Shown: positions 49,740 to 60,500 of the stretch, piece by piece
How positions within the stretch are numbered: position 1 is the first letter of the stretch
How the letters are laid out: each line of letters opens with the position of its first letter
Source of the DNA: Zantedeschia hybrid cultivar
Lineage: Eukaryota > Streptophyta > Magnoliopsida > Alismatales > Araceae
DNA: 64,000 bases
Direction: 5' to 3'
Assembly: GCA_030544215.1 (NCBI GenBank)
Contig: JARZZO010000002.1
Location: 81,289,150 to 81,353,149, forward strand
Program-made: the position numbers and the translations under genes
Notes under the pieces: generated by a model
Told to the model about the DNA's origin: nothing
The model's input: only the letters and a program-made list of their open reading frames with translations
The model's database searches: none

Positions 49740-52700
49740 GAGAAGAAGAAAGAAAGAAAGAAAGAAAAAAAAGAAGAAGAATAGAAGGGCAAAAAAAAGG
49801 AAAGAAAGAAAGAGGAGAGAGAGAGAGAGAATACTGGTGGGGAGGGGGTGCCACCGGTAGCTATCCCCACCCCTTACCGGACACAAGAGAGAGGGCCAAG
49901 CCCTTCTCTCTCTCATTCCATCTCTCTCACATTTTGTTCTCTCTCTCTCTCTCTCTCTAGCAAAATTCAAAAAAAGAAAAGGGTGGGAAAGTCATCGGTG
50001 GGGGGTGCCACCGCTCAAATATCCCCCACCAGTTGGCCCCCCTCCTCGACTGTATAAATACCCTACAATGGGGGACTGTTGCAAGGAGAACTTTTGGAGA
50101 GACAACGAAGTGCTACCCCAAAGAGAATAAGAAGCTTTCATGAAGGAAAGATCAAGCTCATGTTTTCTTGAACTTGATAATTTATTTTTAGATTTAGGAA
50201 GATGCACCAATGGTTTCTTGGGTGATCTGTTATGCACATGGATTGCGGAATCGGCCGATTCCGACTCGAATCGGCCGATTCGAGTCGGGATCGGCGGGTT
50301 CCGACCCGAGTTTGGGGGGAAATTACTGTTCCCCCCACCGATTTAAAAAAAAAAAAAAAAAACGGGAGAAATCGGCCCGAACCGGACAAAATCGGGTCCG
50401 GACCGGCCAGATCGGCCGGTCCGGACCCGATCTGGTCCGGTTCGGGCCGGTCCCGATCTCCCCCTTAAGGGGGGATCGGGAACCAGACGCCAGCAGCGTT
50501 TCTGCTGCTGGCGCCTGGCCCTTCCCCAGCCCCCAGCCCCTCCCCGGCTCGCCGCCGCCCTCCCCCCCCCCCCCCCCCCGCCGCCGGCCCGCCGCCGCCA
50601 GCCCGCCGCCGCCGGCCCTCTCTCTCTCTCTCTTTTTCTCGGCCCTCTCCGAGTTTAGGTATATTTCGAATTAATTTTTTAAAATTCTAAAAAAATTAGA
50701 AATGATGTATGATTGTGTTTATTGTGTAGATCTCTTAATATTTAGGTTGAAAAAATTTTTAGCATGTTGATTAGACAAAATTGTCAAAATTAGCCCTAAT
50801 TAGGGGTTAAAAATTGGGGCTTTTGTATGATTAGTGTGATTAAGGTTCAATTGAGTGTGCCAACCACTCAATTGAACTTGTTAGGACATAAATGTGTATT
50901 TTTTTGCATTAATTGCATGTTATTAGCGTTAATTAGTTAAAATTAACCCTAATTAGGAGTTAAAAATTAGGGCTTTTGTATGATTAGTGTGATTAAGGTT
51001 CAATTGAGTGTGCCAACCACTCAATTGAACTTGTTAGGACATAAATGTGTATTTTTTTGCATTAATTGCATGTTATTAGCGTTAATTAGTTAAAATTAAC
51101 CCTAATTAGGAGTTAAAAATTGGGGCTTTTGTATGATTAGCATGATTAAGGTTCAATTGAGTGTGCCAACCACTCAATTGAACTTGTTAGGACAGAAATG
51201 TGTATTTTTTTGCATTAATTGCATGTTATTAGCGTTAATTAGTTAAAATTAACCCTAATTAGGGGTTAAAAATTGGGACTTTTGTATGATTAGCGTGATT
51301 AAGGTTCAATTGAGTGTGCCAACCACTCAATTGAACATGTTAGGACATAAATGTGCATTTTTTTGTATTAATTACCTGTTATTAGCGTTAATTAGTTAAA
51401 ATTAACCTTAATTAAGTGTTAAAAATTGGGGCTTTTGTATGATTAGTGTGATTAAGGTTCAATTGAGTCTGCCAACCACTCAATTGAACTTGTTAGAACC
51501 TGATTGCATTTTTGTGTTTTTATGTTATGCAGGAATATGGCAGAACAGGATGTGGAGCAACATGGTGCTGATCCTGGTTGGCAGCATTGCACACTGGTGG
51601 ACAGTGTTAGGAGGAGGGTAAAATGCAACTGGTGTGGAAAGGAGATGGGTGGTGGCATCTATCGCCTAAAAAATCATCTTGCTGGCATATCAGGAGATGT
51701 CAGTAGATGTGAGTCAGTCCCGCTGGCCTTGAAGAAGGAAATGAGGGCTTATATGATGGGTAAAAAGGCACACAAAGATTTATCATCTCAACAACACATG
51801 GATTTGCAAGATGAGATATCAGGGCACCAAAGACGAAGGGATTACAGTCTACCTGTTCAGCGCCCGATCAATTTAGATGATGATGATGAGGATGAGGAGG
51901 ATCCAGATGACCCTGATGCAGAGTACACCAGAGCTGTTCGTGCCAGTTTGCGGACAAATAGAGAAGATGAGGACCGGCGAAGAGGCATAGGATCATCAGG
52001 TGGATCAGTGTCTGCTGCTTCTCAGCCTGGGAGATTCGTTCCTAGGGGTTCTTCTGGTCGCAGGACTGCTAGTTCTATATTGAGTTGTGGACGGACATCA
52101 GATGTGGCACGCGGTCCTATGGACCAATTTTTGTACAGATCAAGGTCTGCCAGACAGCCTGGAATCAAACAAGCATTAAAAGGAGTCAAGGCATCAGCAA
52201 AAAATGCCTTGAAAGGAATTGTGAAATGGTTTTTACATGCAGGTGTGCCAGCACATGCCGCATCTAGTCCATATTTTCAGACGATGGTGGATGCAATTGC
52301 AGATGCTGGACCTGGTGTAAAGGCCCCCACAGCTCGCTACATTTATGATGTTGGGCTTGAAGAAGAGTATAATGACTTGAAGGTATGGGTCGACAACTTC
52401 AAGAATGTGTGGAGGGAGCGTGGTTGTACCATCATGTGTGATGGTTGGACAGGGACCACAAGAAGATCCATGATTAATTTTCTTGTGTATTGCAGCGAGG
52501 GCACTATTTTTTTGAAGTCTGTGGATGCCTCAAACAAAATAAAGAATGCTAATTATTTGTACAGGCTAATGGATGACGTGGTGGAGGAAATTGGTGAAGA
52601 AAATGTTGTGCAGATAGTCACTGACAACGAAGCAAGCTATAAAGCAGCCGGTAATTTGTTGATGCAGAAGAGACACCATTTGTACTGGGTGCCTTGTGCA

Positions 52701-54536
52701 GCACATTCTATTGACTTGATGATGGAGGACATAGGTAGAGATCCTTTTGTTGCTGAGGTGGTACAACAAGCTCAGATGATCACGGGATTTATTTATAGTC
52801 ACAACAGGATCTTACATATGATGAGAGAACATACAGGTGGACGGGATCTTCTTCGTGCTGGCCCTACTAGATTTGCATCCAACTTCATTTCTTTAGAGAG
52901 CCTGAGTAAATACAAGCATCAGTTGGCCCAGTTAGTCCACTCTGACGAGTTTCTGGCACATATAGGGACACTGAGAGCCGATGCTAGAGAAGTTGCCTTG
53001 GGAGTGCAATCGCTAGTTGGGGAGAGAAGTTTTTGGGATAAGGTTTCTCGCTATCTGAAAGTGGTTGAGCCTCTGGTACGTGTTCTGAGGTTAGTTGATG
53101 GAGATGACAAAAATGACATGGGATATTTGTATGAGGCCATGGATAGAGCAAAGGAGCAATTGAGCGAAAGCCTTCCTACTTCTCATGACAAATGGTGGAA
53201 GATCATCGATAATAGATGGGAGTCGACTCTTCATCATGATCTTCATGCTGCTGGTTAATTCTTCATCTATTTAAGTTGATTTTATGTTATTAATTTTGTT
53301 CACATTTAATTTTATAACTAATTAAAATTCAATTTATATGCAGGATATTTTTTCAACCCAAGGTATCAGTATAGTGAGAGCGTGCATAATGACGGAGAGG
53401 TCCTTCGAGGCACAACTAATGTGATTACTAGAATATCAAGGAATGTGAATGAAATGATAGATGCCTTAGCAGAGGTACCGTACAAAGTAGGAGTTTATGA
53501 AAATGCATGCGTCTATCATTAACTTATGTTATTTATATTTATTTTGTAGATGGAGAGATTTAAATTGAAGACTGGCATTTATGGAGATGATGACGTCAGG
53601 GCTGCAGTAACGAGAACAACTCCAGGTGAATTACATAATAAATAGTCAAATATTAAATTTAATGATTGGCATTTATGATTATTGATATCGTCGTCTTCTT
53701 TTTTTTTGAACAGCTGAATGGTGGATTCAGATTAATTACAGACAAGCTGCCACAAATCCTTTGGCGTATGTTGCAGTGCGAGTACTCAGTCAAACCACTT
53801 CTTCCAGTCAATGTGAAAGAAACTGGAGTACATTCAGTCTCATTCACACGAAGGTTCGTAACAGATTGGGGGTTTCTAGGCTGGAGAAGTTGGTGTACTG
53901 TCACTACAACATGCGTCTAAAAATCAGGCAGATTCAGGAAAGACATAGGCTTGAAAGACAGAGATTCATGGAGTTTGCTGGCAGACCAGTTGATGAGCCT
54001 GTACATCAGATTGATATTGATGAACTGTTAGATGAAGAACACCCACTGCATTCTTGGGTGGAGAGCAGAGCAGCCAGAGATGCACAGCCTGAGTTTGATC
54101 CTCAGGATCGGAGTTGGGCAGAAGGTGAATTAGATGCAGTAGTTGCTCGAGATCCTGAATTTCAGACAACACAAGAAGGAGGTGCACTAGTTCTGCAGAG
54201 GCGCCGAAAGTCAGCCACACTAGGAGACACTGCTAGAACTTCTGCCTCTCAGCCAGCACTCAGGAGATCAGCTACTCAGGTGGATCCACAAAGAAGAAAG
54301 GAGAAAGAGCCAGCGGGACCTTCATTGCAGTCATCGAGCAGCAAAAAGAGAAAACAATCAAAAGGAAAGTCTAAACAACGAGAAGAAGGGACAGTTCAGC
54401 AGACTGGAGAGACACCTGAGGACACCCCAGCTTTACCACCTCACTTGGCCAGCATGTACGAGGCAGAAAGACAAACCTACAGGCGTAGAAGAAGGCGATT
54501 GAGGAAAACAAGCCAAGTGCGGAGTGATGACTCCAC

Positions 54537-54571
<35 letters not shown>

Positions 54572-57500
54572 ATGGTGATGGTGATGGCGCTGCTGCTGCT
54601 GGACTATCAGGAGGTTCTGCACTTGGGAGCAGGTACACAGGATACGATGATTACTCCGTACCTCCGAGTCATTCTGAAGGAACTCAAGGTCAGAGACAAG
54701 GACAAGAAAGGGGATTTGAAGGCCAACAGAGACATGCAGGATGTGATTGGCCACCATGGGAAGATGCACCTTCTTATCCGCCCATTTTTCATCCCCCTAC
54801 ACTGCCATATTCAGACATCAGCAGCACTACTGAAGGGTACTCTGGACCTCCACCTATACAGTACGGCATTTTTGTCCCTCCAATACAATCAGGAGAAAGT
54901 TCAAGCCAACAAGCTTACACACCTAGAGGTATTCAAAGAGGATTCGAAGACCTCGCTAGTTCCTTGTTTGGCTATGGTTATGCACCGGCAGATTATGGCC
55001 CGCCTGCTCAAACTTATGAACCGGATGATGAAGGATCACAAATGTGATCTTTCTAAGGTATTTTTCAACAACAATATCTTTTTTAATTAATGCACAACAA
55101 AAATTATTAGTTAGTTAGTTGTCTTTAATGTTTATTTTTTATGGATGTACATGAATTGCATTCGTTCTTATTGTACATCAATTGAATAATATGTATGTAA
55201 TTTTTTCTGATTTTTTTTAATTTTTTCTGATTTTTTCCTTATTTTTTTCTGATTTTTTCTATTTTTTCTGATTTTTTTTTTTAAAAAAAATTCCGGCCGA
55301 GTCGGACCGGCCGGACTGAGTCTGGATCGGCCGACTCGGCCGATCCAGATCGGGTCGGGTCGGGATCGCCGGGTCCCGATTCCCGATCCCGACCCGAGCC
55401 GGAATTCCTTGGTTATGCAAGCTCATGCTTTCTTAAGGCACGCACTTTTGTATAAGGAGTCAAGCTTTCTTGAGTCTACATTTTGTAACTTTGATTAAGT
55501 GGTTAATTTGATCCATTAATCAAAGTGAATGACGGACTTCTATTGGACATTGTTAAATCATATTGATCTTGTCTAATCAAAGTGAATTTGTTATAAATGA
55601 ATAATGTTGAATCAAATTTTAATGATATTGGGCCTTAGTGGGTAACTAAGACCTATCAAAATTTGTTGGGCCATTGTCATGCTAATAGGCCACATTGTCC
55701 TTGGTTCTTAATGGACCCGAAATGGACCTATCAATATCCTTTAAGTTAAAGGATACCTAAAAGATTATAAATAAGATTCATTAATGACCATTAAGAGACA
55801 AACCCTTGAAGGATAATTATTGGATCTAATGGCCCAAACTATCCATCTTACATTTAGCATAAGTCTTAAATGGACCCTAAACAAATCTACTAATATCCCT
55901 TAAAGTTGAAAGGGTCGTTAATATGGTTCATTAAAGTCCATTAAAAGGCAGTAGTGGGCCATGCTATCAAATAATCACATCAATTATCCTTTTAAGGATT
56001 CCAAAAAAGAATTTGATAGAATCATTCGATGATCAAATTCAATATGCATCCTTTAAGGATACAAAGGTGTCCAAACGGACATAAATAAATTATGTCATGG
56101 TCCGATCAAGTGATTGAAAATTGCGCTTTGCATTGTTAAGTGTGTATTTAATGGGCATCACTCTATAACAGTTAATTAAGGGTTGTCGATCATTTGGTCG
56201 ACATAATTAACACTGACTAAGGTCAGTGGGAAGAGGTCAAAATCAATGGATCCACATGCTTGATCCAATGTTTTAGACTCTTTGAGTTCTCATCCCAACT
56301 TCTCAAGGTCTAATCCAAAATAAAATAAAATAAAATAAGCGCGAGGGTCCGATCTCCCTGACGTCTGCCACAAGCACATATATTTTTATGGTTTCATAAA
56401 TCCTTTTAAACTTATAAGCACATCTTTTATTTATAAAAATGTCTTTACTTTTTCAGTTAGATTGGATCATCTCATCCAGCCAATCTGATCCGATCTGGAT
56501 TAGGATCAGGCATACCTGATCCAGATTCTGAATTCCGTGGCCTCTTGCCTTTTTTTTTTTGGCAAAGGTTACAGCACCTAAGGTCCTAAGGAGTTATCAG
56601 CGACAAATGGAGGTTGTGGCATACATCACTCACCACCTACGGCCCATAACTCTCGGATGTCTGGAATGGGATCCACAAGAATGGAGTCCTGATCATCTGA
56701 TACTCAGAATTGGATAGGACAAGAATAGAGGACCAGTGAAAGAGCTGGAAGAGGGAATGGCCTCTTCTTATGGAGAAAAGGGACTTGCAAGTAATTCGGC
56801 AGTCTAGGGAAAATAGCATAGTATCATGCAGAAAATCCAGAAATGCAAAGGCCGTGGAAAAACAGATCAGGGATTGTTAAGGAGGTGGGCACAAGCATAT
56901 AGGATTCTAGAGTATTTTGAAGAGGCTTTAGGCAGTCACTATATAAGCATCAGGGAGAAGTCCACATCTGAATACCATCATGGATGTCTCATTGGCTAAC
57001 TTTTTGGATGGTCGTGCATTGCTTCCTTGGGATATTAGATTAGGGTGCATAGACAGCCTGTGTAAAGGAGCAATTTTTTTTTCTCGACATATTTTAAGAT
57101 GTTAAAATGTCATGCCAACCATTGTAGCATTTACACCACCAAAGGGTATGCATGGAAAATGTTTAAATGAAATGAACTGGATATTGCTTGTGCAGCTCCT
57201 TCACTGAAATTGTCGTTGCATGAAAACGTGGCTGTTGTATGCTCAGGATAAGGCCTGGATGGGAAAAGTCAACATTTTTCTCCTCCCTTCCCCCATCCAA
57301 ATTCGGCGACAGGTTATAATCTCCTCCCCCCACCCCCAACCCCCCACCGACCCAACAACTCCTTTCTCTTATCCCCATCCAAATCATGCAACAGGTCAAA
57401 TCTTCCTTCCTCCCAAGACATGTTTAATGTCCCTTGCAGCACATGTGCAGGTAGCGTCATTTGTAACCAAGAGAATGAAAGAAACACATCAAAAAATGGA

Positions 57501-60500
57501 TGGGGTTATCATGAATCTCACTTGCACTGCACAGCCTTGACGCCTTGCAACATGATCCATTCGTTTCACATCCCTAAGCCAATCTACAGCTACAAGTTCC
57601 ATGAGATGCTTCCCTGCATGTATCTGCAATTTGAATTGCAAGGAGAAAAAATAAGTCTCATATTGAACGCTATATTGCAATACATTATCAAAACTGGTAC
57701 GTTAAATGCTTCACTAAAGAAAACGAGTTACCTTTGTTTTATCATATATAAAATGTTTACTACGGACTCTGAAATTATTCCCATCAGATAGTCTCCAGCA
57801 ATCACGACCATTGTCTCGCTCATTCCGACGCAAGTTGCCAGAAAAGCAGGACAAATCAAGTTTATCTGTAGGCTCCTCTTCCAAAACTTCACAATGTGAA
57901 AACTAAAGTTAGAAGAAAAACAAATTTAAAAATCGCCCTTCTAATGTTGAGCAAGAAAAACTAAAATTTGTAGAAATGCCACTCGCCTGTTTGTTTAACT
58001 TCATTGCCAACTTTAACCGAGTCCTGCAGATAAAAATATGTTCAGATTCAAAGAAACATGACCCATATGATGATGCCAATATGAAACATAAACATGCTAC
58101 AGACCTCTTGTTCAGTCTCAGGATTTTGATACTCATCATCATCATCAGAATCTTCATCTACCATTGCAGAATGCTTACTTTCTGAATGCAAGTGATCAAC
58201 TGATGTGCTTGGCCGAATGGAGACCTGTGTTTTCTGACTCATCTTAGAAGAAACAGAGTCAGATGACATATTAACCATAACTGGGATCCTTGAAATGTGT
58301 GTTTCATCTTTCTGGGAAAACCATTCACGCAGTCCTGACAATTCAAGGCACCAATAAACAATCAACAATGCTTGAAAAAAAATGTGCACATTGTCGACTA
58401 AACGAAACATCAAGAATAAAATATTAACCAACTGCTAAACATAATTTTGAATATTTGATGCTTCTGACCAACAAATTTTTCATATGAAGTCAAAGCACCA
58501 ATGATTTTCTGCAGTGAAGAATCAACCTGATCAGGCCAATAATGATCTGCCGCCAGGAAATTATTTGTTGGGAAACTTGGGTACATGACTATGTCCATCC
58601 TAACATTAGTGATGAGATATTTGGCAAACACAATTTCCCAAACACTCCAGGATAAGTAGAGAAAGCAGACACACCCCGAAAGCATCCTACTCATCTCTAA
58701 ATAAGTTGGCTGCAATAAGGACTGTTATTTGATGTATTATAATGTGTTGTGAGGCGGAATTCATACTAATTCACAGGAGTAATTTTTTTCTTGAAACTGA
58801 AAGAATTCTAACCACTGAATCAACATCTATTGTACCCTTGCACCTTTTATACTACCAAGGCGTAAATCCCAAGTTCCAAAATTGTGCTTGGTATCTTTCT
58901 ATAACAAAGCTTCAGAATTCAGTTCTACTATATTTTGAAAGATCCAACCTACCGTACCATTGCGAGAAATGAAAAAAGGAACATCATATTGCCCTCTAAA
59001 ACTGAATCCTCTCCCAGAAATACCTTCAGCTTCTATGTGCTTGTGTATGATTCTAAAATACACTTCCAGAAAGTGCCATAAAGTATACAAAGACATTCGA
59101 CTCATATATTCTCCAAACAATCACACCTCCTAAGTGCTAACTAGTGCAGAACTTGGGTGACAATGTACGACCAAACCATCGCAACCTATTCTCCCTAAGT
59201 TTAATGTCAATGGGAACTACACCTAAATCCTTAGGTACATGTTCATCGGCAACAAATAGTTTTTTGCATGATCCTTTCTCACAGTCCAACACTCCATACC
59301 ATATAACATAATAGGTATCACAGCCATCCTATAAAACTTGCCTTTAAGTTTAAAGGGGACCAACCAATCACAAAGGACTCCAGATGCACTTCTCCACTTC
59401 AACCAACCTACCTTGAGTCTTTTTTTTTCAAAAAAAAAAAAGTGGACTATATCACCAATTTTATTTAACAATAAAAACCCACCTTGTCTCTGTGTGCGAC
59501 ATCTTCTTAGATCTCTCCATTCTCTTGAATAATAGATCCTAGATATCGAAAGTTGCTACTTTTTGGATAACTTGACCCACCTGATCAATCTTTGTGTTAT
59601 TTAAATTACATTTCATATCTTCTGACTTAGTTCAACTAATCCTAAAGCTTTTAGATTCCAAAGCATACCTCCATTGTTCTAATTTATCATTCAAACTCTT
59701 AATATTATCATATTATCATCAACGAGAACAATATCGTCTGCAAATAACATACACTAAAGGATGTGCAAGTGTTCAGTAACCTTATCTATAACTAAAGTAA
59801 AGAGGAAAAGACTTAAAGCTGACCCTTGATGTAATCTTATAGTCAAAGAACTCATACATCTCTCCAACAATAGTCCCCACATTAGAAAAAGCCCTCTCAT
59901 ACGTATCACTACACACGTGGACATATCCTTTAGACACTCTTCTCTCTGAAGTCCATCAAATTAGCTCTCTAGATACACGATCATAAGCTTCTTTTGGACA
60001 CATTTTTATGTAAATATGTTCTTTTATTATTATAGTTCAACTTGTTCTTAGACACCCAGTGGCAACAGATCCTACTGCATAGCCATTGTAGACCATGTAC
60101 CATAGTCAAGTCCTCATCTTAATGTTTGGGGATATCTACTCCCAGAAAGCCTTCTCAACTTTGTTTAAGATACATTTATGTATCAAATTGCGGCACAAGG
60201 TTAAGACAATTCATGTGAAAGGCAAATTTTCCACCTAAACGTCAATTCTGTGCGACATTGAAATCTTACAGGAACACCTATGATATCAGAGGTGTGACAA
60301 TAAACAGAGCAAACAGAATTACAATGTGGTTTACGCAGTTCAGAGTCAAATAAGAATTGAATGCTGTAAGCTCATCTAACTTAGGGGGGTCAGAACCAAA
60401 GTTTTGAAATAAAAATGGCATCACTACATGAACATTATTAAGAAATCGCTATACTTCGGAACTTACCAAAATGGTGATCCAAGGATTTGTCAGGATCATA

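Larger units (their letters stand above)
50237..55411 (+). mobile_element. Complete hAT transposon, 5,175 bp, structurally autonomous
   Basis: The left end is CATGGATTGCGGAATCGG and the inverted right end is CAAGGAATTCCGGCTCGG, matching at 12 of 18 positions. The 8-bp repeat GTTATGCA flanks it exactly. Both subterminal regions are dense in GATCGGCC and TCGGGTCGGG words (50250-50470 and 55295-55405), as expected for transposase binding. Inside are a leader with five 153-bp repeats and a four-exon transposase gene with an open frame. The perfect duplication and intact frame imply a recent insertion. It is antisense to its EDR2-type host gene. Confidence 0.92.
45583..57521 (-). other. 11.9 kb intron of the EDR2-type gene
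   Basis: It joins ...CAVQ (exon 57623-57522, donor GTGAGA) to VASEKGLFSL... (exon 45582-45538, acceptor GTGCAG). Inside are a LINE remnant with a fold-back insertion (47410-48640), a compound microsatellite (49624-49760), possible LTR sequence (49200-50230 and 55420-56400), and the complete hAT transposon. No exon of the host gene was found inside. Confidence 0.88.

Noticed and set aside
49579..49970. 118-codon frame rich in Ser, Leu, Ile and Tyr
   Set aside because: Translation of a (TA)n-(GA)n-(GAA)n microsatellite.
49200..50060. Possible LTR retrotransposon around the hAT insertion (TGTAACGATCC start at about 49340, TATAAATA at about 50054)
   Set aside because: Promoter-like words and a loose direct repeat exist, but no TG...CA pair with a target duplication could be fixed, so it is only mentioned as context.
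54371..55090. 132-codon - strand frame and 188-codon + frame
   Set aside because: Shadows of the last transposase exon; the His and Met runs are the GAT repeat read in other frames.
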